DNA of 64,000 nucleotides from assembly GCA_964495085.1 (NCBI GenBank), contig CAZBUK010000012.1:1-64000 (forward strand), written 5' to 3'. Position numbers and translations under genes: made by a program. The DNA comes from CAZBUK01 sp964495085. Lineage in GTDB: Bacteria > Bacteroidota > Ignavibacteria > T3Sed10-11. This document shows, one piece after another, positions 1-9,482 of the stretch. How positions within the stretch are numbered: the stretch's first letter is position 1; each line of letters opens with the position of its first letter. The notes beneath the pieces were generated by a model. That model saw only the letters and a program-made list of their open reading frames with translations. It was not told the origin of the DNA and did no database searches.

Positions 1-3
1 CCG

Positions 4-27
4 ATTGTAACCGCAAAATGTTACAAT
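4..27. promoter_or_regulatory. Perfect inverted repeat, candidate operator
   Basis: Two perfect 8-bp arms, ATTGTAAC and GTTACAAT, are separated by 8 bp. The repeat lies about 32 bp upstream of the -35-like element of the TonB receptor gene. No T-run follows it on the plus strand, so a regulator-binding site is more likely than a terminator. The protein that would bind it is unknown. Confidence 0.4.
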
Positions 28-58
28 TGAGCGATATGCACTATTTAGTATGTGCCTA

Positions 59-87
59 TTGACATTATTATAAAAATACACTATCAT
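59..87 (+). promoter_or_regulatory. Sigma-70-like promoter of the TonB receptor gene
   Basis: TTGACA at 59-64 and TATCAT at 82-87 are separated by exactly 17 bp. They lie 38 bp upstream of the ATG of the receptor gene, in AT-rich DNA. The call rests on sequence match alone. Confidence 0.55.
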
Positions 88-124
88 TATATCGTTCATA
101 ACGCTCATTCTATTTCGGGTCAAT

Positions 125-2416
125 ATGCATATAAAGAGATCGATTATAACGCTGGTATATCTAATTCTTTTCATCGGCGTTCTTCGCGCGGACAATGCCT
201 CCCTCAACTCCGGAACTATAACCGGACGCGTTCTCAACGCCGTCACACGAGAGCCCCTCACAGGCGCTAATGTCCTGATATTGAATACTAATCTTGGCGC
301 CGCCGCCGATGCGTCGGGCCGATTTGAAATAAGGAATGTTCCTGCCGGCACCTATAGTCTCCGGGCATCGATGATCGGTTTCACATCATCGATTAGAACC
401 GATATAGTGGTTTCAGCAGCTCGTCCGGCAGAGATAACTTTCTCTTTAACGGAATCGAGCGTCAGCCTGGATGAAGTAACGGTGCTTGCAGAGTATTTTC
501 AAAAACTGCCGGGCGCTTCGCTGAGCACGCAATCGCAGTCGTTTGAAGAGATACGGAGACTGCCCGGTGGACTTGAGGATGTTGTCCGGGCGGTTTCCAT
601 TCTACCGGGGGTCGCCCTCGTGCAACCCGGCCGGAACGATCTGATAGTCCGGGGAGGCGCTCCTTCCGAAAACCTGTTTATCATCGAGAATATCGAAGTA
701 CCGAACATCAATCATTTCGGCACACAGGGTGCAACGGGCGGACCCACCAGTTTTATAAATCTCGATTTTGTCAGCGGCACTACTTTTTCGACTGGCGGTT
801 TCGGCGTTCAATACGGCGACAGGCTTTCGTCGGTATTGACCATAGATCTGCGAGAGGGAAGAGACGACAGGTTCGGCGGTAAAGCGACCATTTCCGCCAC
901 GCAATTCGGATTGAATCTCGAAGGTCCCGCGGGCAGCGACGGATCGTACCTCTTCTCCGCACGCCGGAGCTACCTCGATTTTATTTTCCGCGCGGCCGGA
1001 TTCTCATTCGTTCCGGAGTACTGGGATTTTCTTACCAAAGCCGATTACCGTCCCGATACGAAGAATCGGTTTACGTTTCTCGGGATCGGCGCTCTTAATA
1101 ACGTCAGAATTTTCAACGATACCGACGAGCGGCGGTTCGATAACTCCCGGATCCTCTACAGCAACCAGGATCAGTACGTAGCCGGAGCATCCTGGCAGCG
1201 CTTGTTCGCTTCCGGATTCTCCACGATTTCGCTCGGCCAGTCGTACGTACGGTTTGATTTCCGCCAGAACGACGAATATCTCAATCCCGTGTTCAGAAAT
1301 CGTTCTATCGAGCATGAAACCTCCCTGCGGGGTGATGTCGTTGTACAACTGTCTCGCGAATCCGAAATTACCTTCGGCGCTCAACTCAAACTGGTTCGCT
1401 TCACTGCGGATATGTATGCAGAGTATTCGGAATCCGGATCCGGAGGCCTGATGACGGCCGAAGCGTTATTCGATACTCTCGCATATAAGGGCGCTGCATA
1501 TGCGCAGTTCAATAGAAGATTCGGCCGGCTGGCCGTTACGCTCGGAGTGCGAGCGGATTATTTTAATATGATCGATCGTGCATTTGCTCCCGCTCCGCGG
1601 CTTGCGGTCCGCTACTCCCTCAGCGGCAGGTCGAACCTGAACGCAAGCATAGGCAGGTATTACCAGGCGCCTGCCTACATATGGCTGGCCGCTCATCCGC
1701 AGAACCGTTCTCTCACGCATATAGGCGCGGATCAGTTCATTCTCGGTATCGATCATCTGCTCCGAACGGATACCCGTATCAGTCTCGAAGGGTATCTTAA
1801 ACGTTATTTCGATTATCCGGCAAGTGCGATACGACACTACCTCGTGATGGCAAATACCGGCGCCGGATACGGCGGTGCGGATGAGGAATTCGCCTCGTTC
1901 GGTCTCGATCCCCTGCTCCCGGCGGGTAGCGGAACGGCGCGTGGATTTGAACTGTTCGTCCAGAAAAAATTATCCGATATCCCGGGCTACGGTACGTTCA
2001 GCGTCAGCTATAATATCTCGGAGTATCAGGCGCTCGACGGGGTTCGCCGCCCAAGCAGCTACGATCAACGCTGGATCGTGAATTTGGGAGGAGGATATAT
2101 CGTCAATAAAAACTGGGAAGTAAGCGCTAAGTTCCGGTTTGCATCCGGACGTCCGTATACGCCCTTCGATGAAAACGGTATACGCGATCTCGCGCAGTAC
2201 AACAGTATCCGGATATCCCCCAATCATAGTCTTGATATCAGGGCTGACCGGCGATGGAATTTGGATCGATTCGCGCTTGTCGCTTATCTGGATATCCAGA
2301 ATGTTTATAACCGTAAGGCAAGAGATGTTCCCCGTTATAACCGCAGAACGGCAACATTTGAGAACACCAGCTCGATCGGAATACTCCCCTCGATCGGGCT
2401 GAGTCTGGAATTTTAA
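125..2416 (+). CDS. TonB-dependent outer-membrane receptor with carboxypeptidase-regulatory-like domain
   Basis: Predicted outer-membrane receptor that would import a ligand using TonB energy; the ligand cannot be told from sequence. A signal peptide (residues about 1-22, hydrophobic ITLVYLILFIGV) is followed by a CarboxypepD_reg-like beta-sandwich (about 30-105, with GRVLNAVTREPLTGANV and an ASGRFEIRNVPAGTYSL strand pair). Then comes a plug domain (about 130-240, with DLIVRGG and GVQYGDRLSSVLTIDLREG) and a barrel whose alternating strands end in a C-terminal aromatic (SLEF). The 763 residues are typical for the family. The domain order is characteristic of Bacteroidota and relatives. No SusD-like partner is adjacent, so it is not an obvious polysaccharide-utilisation locus. 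It has its own promoter and an upstream inverted repeat. Confidence 0.88.
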   Translation: MHIKRSIITLVYLILFIGVLRADNASLNSGTITGRVLNAVTREPLTGANVLILNTNLGAAADASGRFEIRNVPAGTYSLRASMIGFTSSIRTDIVVSAARPAEITFSLTESSVSLDEVTVLAEYFQKLPGASLSTQSQSFEEIRRLPGGLEDVVRAVSILPGVALVQPGRNDLIVRGGAPSENLFIIENIEVPNINHFGTQGATGGPTSFINLDFVSGTTFSTGGFGVQYGDRLSSVLTIDLREGRDDRFGGKATISATQFGLNLEGPAGSDGSYLFSARRSYLDFIFRAAGFSFVPEYWDFLTKADYRPDTKNRFTFLGIGALNNVRIFNDTDERRFDNSRILYSNQDQYVAGASWQRLFASGFSTISLGQSYVRFDFRQNDEYLNPVFRNRSIEHETSLRGDVVVQLSRESEITFGAQLKLVRFTADMYAEYSESGSGGLMTAEALFDTLAYKGAAYAQFNRRFGRLAVTLGVRADYFNMIDRAFAPAPRLAVRYSLSGRSNLNASIGRYYQAPAYIWLAAHPQNRSLTHIGADQFILGIDHLLRTDTRISLEGYLKRYFDYPASAIRHYLVMANTGAGYGGADEEFASFGLDPLLPAGSGTARGFELFVQKKLSDIPGYGTFSVSYNISEYQALDGVRRPSSYDQRWIVNLGGGYIVNKNWEVSAKFRFASGRPYTPFDENGIRDLAQYNSIRISPNHSLDIRADRRWNLDRFALVAYLDIQNVYNRKARDVPRYNRRTATFENTSSIGILPSIGLSLEF

Positions 2417-2483
2417 ATAGCGGAATTGAAGCGGTATTAAAGAATTCCCTGACCTTTTGATAAACTTTAAAAAACGAATTCTT

Positions 2484-3935
2484 ATGGCCAGAATTTTAGT
2501 GCTCGGCGCTACCGGTTACATCGGCGGAAGATTGGTACCGAGACTACTCGAACGCGGACAACATGTTCGCTGTCTCATCAGAGATCCGAATAAACTCACC
2601 GGTCTGAACCGGTCCGGCGTCGAAATAATAACGGGCGATCTTTTAAAACCCGATTCCCTCCCCCCGGCATTTCAGGGTATCGATATCGTGTATTATCTTG
2701 TGCATTCGATGTCCGCAACAGGTAAGGACTTTGAGAAGCGCGACAGATCCGCGGCCTGGTGTGTTGCGACGCTGAGCAATTTATACGGCGTTAAACGCAT
2801 AATCTATCTCGGCGGTCTCGGAAAACGATCAGCCGCCCAATCCCCGCATTTGCGAAGCCGTCACGAAGTGGGAGATATACTCCGCTCCGGCAGCGTTCCC
2901 GTAACCGAATTTCGCGCGGCTGTGATTATCGGTTCTGGAAGCGTATCATTTGAAATGATTCATCATCTTGTGAACAAGCTCCCCGTCATGATTACTCCGC
3001 GGTGGGTTGATACGAGGACACAACCGATCGGGATACGAGACGTCCTCAGCTACCTTGTCGATGCTATCGATCTACCCCGGACGACCGGTAAATCGTACGA
3101 CATCGGGGGGCCCGATGTACTCACCTACCGCGAAATGATGCTCTCGGTTGCCCGAACGCTCGGTTTACACCGTTCGCTCCTTCGGGTTCCCGTGCTGACG
3201 CCGCGACTCTCCTCGTATTGGATCAATCTTGTAACTCCCATACCGTCACAACTCGCACGCGCATTGATCGAAAGTCTGCGTCAAGAAACCGTCTGTGAGT
3301 CCGATGCAGCTTTACGGGATTTCGATTTTGTTCCAATGAGATTCGAATCGAGCGTTCGCCTTGCTCTGGACCGGTTAAGAACACACGATGTCGAGACTGC
3401 CTGGTCGAATGCTTCGCTTACCGATCAGAGCTCTCCCATCGATCCCTCGCATCTCCTCGAAGATGTGCGCATCGCGTCTGCCGATGCACCGCCGGAATTG
3501 TTGTTCACGGTCGTCTCGTCGATCGGCGGCAGAAACGGATGGCCGTATGCAGATAAACTCTGGCGTCTGCGAGGCTTCATCGACAAGCAATTGGGTGGAG
3601 TCGGACTTCGGAGCGGCAGGCGTCATCCGTCCCATCTCCGTGTGGGCGATATCCTCGATTTCTGGAGGGTCGAGGAATATATCGAAGGTAAGAGAATTTT
3701 ACTCAGAGCCGAGATGAAGGTTTGGGGAAAAGCCTGGCTCGAATTCCGGATTGAACCGGACGGACCATACGCATCGAAACTCACACAAATCGCCCGATAC
3801 TATCCTAGCGGACTTTCGGGTTACCTCTACTGGTACGGCATTTACCCTATTCACAGCTTTGTCTTCCGTGGCATGGTAAAAGCGATCGCTGCCCGGACCG
3901 AAATGATGAATCTCAATTTTCTTCATGCCGCATGA
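2484..3935 (+). CDS. SDR-family NAD(P)-binding protein with C-terminal DUF2867 domain
   Basis: Probable NAD(P)-dependent oxidoreductase or epimerase-like protein of unknown substrate. The Rossmann glycine motif GATGYIGG sits at the N-terminus (MARILVLGATGYIGG) and is followed by the NmrA-like pattern GDLLKPDSL and YYLVHSM. The C-terminal third (about 320-483) matches the DUF2867 type, with WPYADKLWRLRG and RHPSHLRVGDILDFWRVE. I chose ATG 2484 because the Rossmann strand begins immediately after it; an in-frame TTG at 2457 would add nine residues with no clear function. The stop overlaps the next start by ATGA, so the two genes are probably cotranscribed and translationally coupled. Confidence 0.85.
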   Translation: MARILVLGATGYIGGRLVPRLLERGQHVRCLIRDPNKLTGLNRSGVEIITGDLLKPDSLPPAFQGIDIVYYLVHSMSATGKDFEKRDRSAAWCVATLSNLYGVKRIIYLGGLGKRSAAQSPHLRSRHEVGDILRSGSVPVTEFRAAVIIGSGSVSFEMIHHLVNKLPVMITPRWVDTRTQPIGIRDVLSYLVDAIDLPRTTGKSYDIGGPDVLTYREMMLSVARTLGLHRSLLRVPVLTPRLSSYWINLVTPIPSQLARALIESLRQETVCESDAALRDFDFVPMRFESSVRLALDRLRTHDVETAWSNASLTDQSSPIDPSHLLEDVRIASADAPPELLFTVVSSIGGRNGWPYADKLWRLRGFIDKQLGGVGLRSGRRHPSHLRVGDILDFWRVEEYIEGKRILLRAEMKVWGKAWLEFRIEPDGPYASKLTQIARYYPSGLSGYLYWYGIYPIHSFVFRGMVKAIAARTEMMNLNFLHAA

Positions 3936-4900
3936 CCGCTCAAACCCCGTTTAACGAACCGATTTATGTCGGCATAAGCACCTGTCTCCTCGGCGAGCGG
4001 GTCCGTTTCGATGCCGGACATAAGCGCGACCGGTTTATTACCGATACCCTCGCCGGATATTTTACGTTTGTGCCTGTATGTCCGGAGCTTGAGGTCGGCA
4101 TGGGCGTCCCCCGTGAAGCTGTCCGGCTCATCGGAACCGCGGAAAAACCCGGGATGATTGGAGTGAAATCCGGGATCGATTGGACCGATCGAATGCATGT
4201 ATATTCGGTGGGTAAAGTAAAAGAACTCGAATCGTTCCGCCTGAGCGGCTATATCCTTAAATCAGACTCGCCCAGCTGCGGTATGGAACGCGTTCGCGTC
4301 TATGCGGGGAACGGAATGCCGATGAAAAACGGCAGAGGATTGTTTGCCGAAGTTCTGATCAAACACTTCCCTCTTGTACCCGTCGAAGAAGAGGGTAGGC
4401 TGAACGATGCCGTAATTCGGGAAAACTTCATAACGCGGGTATTCGGGTCGTACCGCCTTCATCACCTGTTCTCGAAAAGATTCTCCCGCAGAACACTCAT
4501 CGAATTTCATACCGTACATAAATATCTTCTCCTTGCCCATAGTCCAAAGCATTATGAAAATCTTGGAAAGCTGGTGGCAAACCAGAAAAGATACGCTCCG
4601 TCAGAGCTCAAGGAGATATACGGTACGTTGTTTCTTGAAGCGCTCAAGGTGAAGTCAACGGTGAAGAAAAACGTTAACGTATTACAACACATTCTTGGCT
4701 ACCTCAAAGATCACCTCACACCGGAGGATAAACAGGACATTATTTCATCCATCTCAGACTACAGTCGGGCATTGGTACCCCTCGTCGTACCTCTTACTCT
4801 GATATCGCATTATATTAAGAAATTCGACATTACCTATATTCGCGATCAGGTTTACCTCAATCCTCATCCAAAAGAGCTTCTGCTCAGGAACCGAGTGTAA
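3932..4900 (+). CDS. DUF523/DUF1722 fusion protein (YbgA-type)
   Basis: Function unknown. The N-terminal half (about 10-150) is DUF523-like, with ISTCLLGERVRFDAGHKRD, PVCPELEVGMGVPRE and LKSDSPSCGMERVRVY. The C-terminal half (about 165-320) is the helical DUF1722 domain, with FHTVHKYLLLAHSP. The 322 residues fit the common DUF523-DUF1722 fusion, which is often found near photolyase genes; none is present here. It overlaps the preceding SDR gene by 4 bp and is the last gene of that pair. The conserved cysteines of DUF523 suggest a metal or thiol role, but this is inference. Confidence 0.85.
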   Translation: MTAQTPFNEPIYVGISTCLLGERVRFDAGHKRDRFITDTLAGYFTFVPVCPELEVGMGVPREAVRLIGTAEKPGMIGVKSGIDWTDRMHVYSVGKVKELESFRLSGYILKSDSPSCGMERVRVYAGNGMPMKNGRGLFAEVLIKHFPLVPVEEEGRLNDAVIRENFITRVFGSYRLHHLFSKRFSRRTLIEFHTVHKYLLLAHSPKHYENLGKLVANQKRYAPSELKEIYGTLFLEALKVKSTVKKNVNVLQHILGYLKDHLTPEDKQDIISSISDYSRALVPLVVPLTLISHYIKKFDITYIRDQVYLNPHPKELLLRNRV

Positions 4901-5269
4901 TATTTACATAGGCAATAAGTCAATATTTCCGCTCAGGTAAAAATAATCTTTCATCTCTCCATCTAACAATCATAATTTCTAACCACTTAACCGCTTTTCG
5001 TCATATAATCCGTATTCATGAAATCGCCTCATCTGGCACAGGAATTGTACACTTATAGAATTCCAGGTGTGTTCATTATCACACACAGGAGTGATTTTTG
5101 TCTCCGGTCATACACTCAATCGTGCGATCAAAGGATATTATACCAGCTCTATTTGGCGGACGACGGAAAAATACGGTAATTACCTGATTGATTATACTCA
5201 CTCATCTGGTTAAACTGAAATAATCGGTAAAAGGCAGGTCTACCCCCATGGTCAACCCAGGGCATTAGT
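4901..5269. other. 369-bp intergenic region with sigma-54-like site and inverted repeats
   Basis: No gene is supported here. Besides the -24/-12-like element at 5034-5048 it holds two short inverted repeats: GGAATT (5041-5046) with AATTCC (5059-5064), and GTGTG (5067-5071) with CACAC (5080-5084). The region is the likely control region of the coiled-coil/kinase operon that begins at 5270. No clear TTGACA/TATAAT pair is visible. Confidence 0.5.
5034..5048 (+). promoter_or_regulatory. Candidate sigma-54 (-24/-12) promoter
   Basis: TGGCAC at 5034-5039 and TTGT at 5045-5048 give GG-N10-GT, one base off the consensus GG-N10-GC. It lies about 220 bp upstream of the signalling operon, which is rather far. 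The window also encodes a sigma-54 activator (41989-44604), so use of such sites in this genome is reasonable. Confidence 0.4.
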
Positions 5270-8200
5270 ATGGATTCGAAAAACGCCGCACGGGAGTATC
5301 TATTAGCTGCTGAGAAGTACATTAAAGACTCTCTTTTTGAAGAAGCTCGTAGGGAAGTTAAAAAAGCGCAGGAAATAGATTCCTCAAACATTTATACCTT
5401 TGCCTTTCTCGAGCGGATTGAGTTCTTCAGCCAGCAAAAAGAAAAGGAGAACGGTCAACCGACCGCAGAGGAACCGCCGGATACCGATATTCCCGATCCG
5501 CTCGCCGAGCCTCAGAAAATGGATCTCTCGGATCTCGAATCATTTACCGAAGAAGAAGACGAAACCGAGACCATATCACCTCCAGAGCCGGAAGCGGAGG
5601 AAATCGAACCTGTTGAAGATTACCGTGCATCCGCTCCTTCCCGCGCATTCGATTTCGATGATCTGAAAACCCTCGACAAACAACAGACTGAGCAGGAATC
5701 CGGTTCAGAGGGCAATCGAAGTGCAGAGGAAACCGATGACGAACCGGCCGCGAAACCTCCGCACAGGGAAACCGGGCAGACGGATAACCTGATCTCCCGT
5801 ATCGAAACATTGGAACGGCGTCTCAATGCTATCTCTCTTTCCGATGCCGGCGATGATGCCTCTCTCGCAGGCGGCACGGCGGTTGCCCTGAAGCTCTCCG
5901 ACCTTGAAGATAAACTGAATTCGTTTCAAACCGTCTACCGCTCCGAAACTTCGGATATACACAGCAAGCTGAGCCGTGAAGAAGAATCGATCCGGTCGCA
6001 ACTGGATGAGTTCGCAGGCCAGTTAGACTCAATCAACCGTGATCTCCTCGCGGATGGGAGCACGCCGTCCGATCCGTCCCGGTTGAATGATATTCAGGAC
6101 AAATTGAACTCGCTGCAGGCATCCCTGGAATCGATCGAGCACTCACGTCTCAACGATAAGATAAGAGAGCTGGAAGAAAAGATCTACGCAATCGACGCCG
6201 TAAAACCCTCTCTTGAATTGTCCGATCCGAAGAACGCACGAGAGCTCATTAACCATATCGCACACCTCGAGAAACGCATAAACGACTATTCCGTCGCGCT
6301 CCAGTCGGAAACGATGACGGTCGAGCGTATCGACGAACTTGCGCTTCAGATCGAGGACCTTCAAAAGCATTTTTCGAATCTCGTATCGACGCCCGGCAAA
6401 GAACCCGCCGGAGAAGCGGTCCCCTCTTCCCTGCTTGAAAAGATCGACGCCTTCTCATCTCAGATAGAGGAACTGTCGGGACGGATAAGCAGCCGGGAAT
6501 CGACTGCTCAGTCCGAGGATGAGCTGTCCGGAGCGTATAACGACCTTGAAGCTAAATATGCGGAACTCGCGCGAACGGTGGATGAGATAACCCGGAGCCA
6601 GCCGCAAACAGGGATGTCGGTACCCGATGTCTCCGGAATCGAAGAGCGTCTGGTGTCGCTCCAACAGGCGATCGACGATCTGAACGAACGCACAGGTCAT
6701 TCCGAACGCATCACACGGGAATCCGGCGACGTATACGAGCAGATCCTCGAAGGGACCAGAAACCTCCGTGCGGAGGTCGAAGCCTATCGAAACGAACACC
6801 AATCCCTGCTTGCGTCGATCGAAGCCGCCGGCCGGAAGGATTCCGGCGAAAAAATAGCAAAGCACGAGATCGACGGACTGCGGGACGAGCTCAGAAAACT
6901 CGTCGAAACCACCGAAAAGCTGCAGGACACCGGTATCTCCCGTGAGGAGTTCACCGGCAGACTTACTTCTCTCGAAGAACGTCTCGAAGCCCTCGCTGCG
7001 GAAGGAAAGCGAGACGACCGGATGAGCGAAGAAATTTCATCCGTCGAACAACGGCTCGAAGCGCTCGGCAGCAGGATATCCCAATTCACCGGAGACCTGG
7101 ATCTGATTCGCGAGCGCGTCGACGAAAACGCAAAGCTCGTCGACAGGTTTACCGTAGCCGAATCACAGTTGACGGAACTGAATAAGAAGCTGGAGGATAC
7201 TTCCGGTCTTAAAGACCGTCAGGAATATTTAGAGAAAGAATATGTCGCCGTCGTAACTCGGCTGAACGAGGTCAGGGATCTGTTCGAGGCCGGCCAGACA
7301 ACGCGCGAGGACATAGAATCGGTAAATCTGCGGCTCCAGGAAATCAACCGGCGCGTTCAGGAACTCGGCACATCGGTCGAATCGGAAGAAGAACAACATA
7401 ACCGGTACGATTTCCTTTCGAAATCGGTTTCCGAGCTGTCGGGAGAACTGACGAATATTCGTTCAGTAGTGCAGGCGCAGCGCGACTCACAACCCAACAC
7501 GGGGAACATTGATAACAGATTCGACCGGCTCGAGAAAAGAATCGATGAACTCGGTCCGGTCCCCTCTTTTGCAGCCGAGCTCCGGGATAAGCTCGAGGGG
7601 GCGGAACACCGGATAGAGGAGGTCAACTCTGCCCTTGACGGCATCCGGTCGCGGCTTGATTCGGAAATATCGGAAATCAGGAATTCGACGGAACTCACTG
7701 CAAAGCTCGCTCATCTGGAACAGGAGACTGGCGGTCTGCGCGCAGGTATCGACGAAATGCACCGGCGTTTTGAAGAGGAGCGGGCTGCCCGCCTGGATGC
7801 GCACGAAACCGAAGAGAAACTTTCACAGCTACGGAACGAGCTCGGCGAACTGAGATCGTCTCTTTCATTTGAGAACGATCTTCGCGAGAAGATTTCCGCA
7901 ACCGAAAAACGGAACGATCAGCTCGGCGGTCTCCTCGCAGAACTGCAGCAGAGAACGGATGCGGCCCTGGAGATCCGCCCGGAACGGGAGCAGATCGATG
8001 CGAGATTCTCGGCCCTGCAGAACGATCTGAGCCGGCTGCATGCTGCTCTCGGATTTGAAAACGAACTTCGCGATAAGATCGGCGCAACAGAGCAGAAGTC
8101 AGGCGAACTCGGCGATGCGATAACGGAGCTTCGCCGGCTTATTGAGGCGGGGCTTGCAGTAAGACCCGACTCGGGAGAGCTCGAAACTAAACTCAACGGC

Positions 8201-9463
8201 ATGCATAGCCGTATAGACGAGATATTCGGAAAAATCGGATTCGAGGATGAACTCAGGAATCTCTTACACGCCCTCGAAGAGCGGATAGCGGCCGACCGCG
8301 GCGAATCGCTCGAAAAAATCGAAACCTTTTTTGGAATTCTGCAGGATCTGAAGAACATCGTCGAAAATGAAAAAAGCCGGCGCCAAACCGCAGAGCGCGG
8401 TACCGGCGAGCGGATTGGTTCGCTGGAACGGGAAATATCGGGAATCACCGCGATACTCGAAAAGCTCGAGGAACTGGCGAGTTCGCGCAACCAGAAGAAC
8501 GACAAACGGTATGAGGATCTCCTCGGACGAATCGGAGAGCTTCAATCCTCCTTCGACCGCGAACAAAAATCCAGGGAAGCGTTCGTCCATCTCGAACAGC
8601 GGTTCGAAGAAGCAAGGATGACTTTCGACGAGGATCGGATATCCTTCGAGCACAATATAACCGGACTGAACGCTGCGGTCTCCGACCTGAAAACCACGCT
8701 GGAGGAGGAACGCCGCCAGCGCGAGCTTATACAGGAGCGTCAGAGCGAAGTCGGCAAGCGGCACTTCGCCGCCGCCCTCGAAAAAGCCTGGTTGAACGGT
8801 ATGCCGAATGAAGAGGATACCGAAGAGATCCGTCGCCTCGCCGATCTCTTTATGATATCTCCGGACGACTCGGCAACGCTGCAACGGGACGTAAAACGGC
8901 GTATGTATACCCTTGCGGCAAAGGCCGCAATCGCCGACCAGAAGGTTCTGAAAGATCCGTCTATCTCGCTCGACGGCCTGCGCAAAAAGTACGGAGTCAC
9001 CTTCGAAGAGTATATCGAATTCGAATCTAATTTTCTCCATGATATCGCCTCTCACCGATACAACGGGACCGTCCTTTTCGTTTCGGGCAACGCGGAATTC
9101 CGGACTGATCTCTCGGATCGGCTGAAATCCGTCGGTTTTGCCGTAGCCGCACTCGGTGCGCCGGACAACGCGCTCGAGAAGATCGATATGCTAAACCCGC
9201 ATATTATCGTCTCCGATCTTGATTTCCCGGATACCAGGCACAGCGGACTGAATCTCCTGAACGTTCTTCGCAAGAATCCCCGATACGAGCATGTACCGTT
9301 TATTATAATTGCGGAACCGCAACAGGTATCCCGGGTTCAATCGGCGCTCTACCGTCCGAACGAGAGCATCGTCGCCAAACCGGTCGAGCTTAATGCACTG
9401 ATGCCGATCATAGATAAACAACTTTCACTGCTCCGCGAACATATTATGTCGCGGCATGTATGA
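5270..9463 (+). CDS. Giant coiled-coil protein with TerB-like segment and C-terminal degenerate receiver domain
   Basis: Not a recognised named protein. Residues 1-55 form two helices with a TPR-like pattern. Residues 56-170 are acidic and Pro-rich. Residues about 170-1170 are almost continuous heptad-rich coiled coil, including 62-residue tandem repeats starting at 865, 927 and 989. A helical segment (about 1170-1260, AALEKAWLNGMPNEEDTEE) resembles the TerB-like helices found in signalling proteins. Residues about 1264-1385 are a receiver fold: the phosphoacceptor-like Asp is D1316 (IIVSDLDFPD) and the Lys is K1370 (VAKPVE), but the paired N-terminal acidic residues are replaced by Ser-Gly-Asn (VLFVSGNAE). 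Mg-dependent phosphorylation is therefore doubtful. It is the first gene of a four-gene signalling operon. A scaffold that gathers the downstream kinases is my inference. Confidence 0.8.
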   Translation: MDSKNAAREYLLAAEKYIKDSLFEEARREVKKAQEIDSSNIYTFAFLERIEFFSQQKEKENGQPTAEEPPDTDIPDPLAEPQKMDLSDLESFTEEEDETETISPPEPEAEEIEPVEDYRASAPSRAFDFDDLKTLDKQQTEQESGSEGNRSAEETDDEPAAKPPHRETGQTDNLISRIETLERRLNAISLSDAGDDASLAGGTAVALKLSDLEDKLNSFQTVYRSETSDIHSKLSREEESIRSQLDEFAGQLDSINRDLLADGSTPSDPSRLNDIQDKLNSLQASLESIEHSRLNDKIRELEEKIYAIDAVKPSLELSDPKNARELINHIAHLEKRINDYSVALQSETMTVERIDELALQIEDLQKHFSNLVSTPGKEPAGEAVPSSLLEKIDAFSSQIEELSGRISSRESTAQSEDELSGAYNDLEAKYAELARTVDEITRSQPQTGMSVPDVSGIEERLVSLQQAIDDLNERTGHSERITRESGDVYEQILEGTRNLRAEVEAYRNEHQSLLASIEAAGRKDSGEKIAKHEIDGLRDELRKLVETTEKLQDTGISREEFTGRLTSLEERLEALAAEGKRDDRMSEEISSVEQRLEALGSRISQFTGDLDLIRERVDENAKLVDRFTVAESQLTELNKKLEDTSGLKDRQEYLEKEYVAVVTRLNEVRDLFEAGQTTREDIESVNLRLQEINRRVQELGTSVESEEEQHNRYDFLSKSVSELSGELTNIRSVVQAQRDSQPNTGNIDNRFDRLEKRIDELGPVPSFAAELRDKLEGAEHRIEEVNSALDGIRSRLDSEISEIRNSTELTAKLAHLEQETGGLRAGIDEMHRRFEEERAARLDAHETEEKLSQLRNELGELRSSLSFENDLREKISATEKRNDQLGGLLAELQQRTDAALEIRPEREQIDARFSALQNDLSRLHAALGFENELRDKIGATEQKSGELGDAITELRRLIEAGLAVRPDSGELETKLNGMHSRIDEIFGKIGFEDELRNLLHALEERIAADRGESLEKIETFFGILQDLKNIVENEKSRRQTAERGTGERIGSLEREISGITAILEKLEELASSRNQKNDKRYEDLLGRIGELQSSFDREQKSREAFVHLEQRFEEARMTFDEDRISFEHNITGLNAAVSDLKTTLEEERRQRELIQERQSEVGKRHFAAALEKAWLNGMPNEEDTEEIRRLADLFMISPDDSATLQRDVKRRMYTLAAKAAIADQKVLKDPSISLDGLRKKYGVTFEEYIEFESNFLHDIASHRYNGTVLFVSGNAEFRTDLSDRLKSVGFAVAALGAPDNALEKIDMLNPHIIVSDLDFPDTRHSGLNLLNVLRKNPRYEHVPFIIIAEPQQVSRVQSALYRPNESIVAKPVELNALMPIIDKQLSLLREHIMSRHV
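7862..8290 (+). repeat. Tandem 62-residue coiled-coil repeats within the giant protein
   Basis: Three copies begin at residues 865, 927 and 989 (nucleotides 7862, 8048 and 8234) at an exact 186-bp period. The starts read LSFENDLREKI, LGFENELRDKI and IGFEDELRNLL. The first two copies also share the middle and end (ALEIRPE/GLAVRPD, RLHAA/IFGK). The third copy fades after about 19 residues. Confidence 0.75.
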
Positions 9464-9482
9464 CAGAGGCGAACGACCGAAT

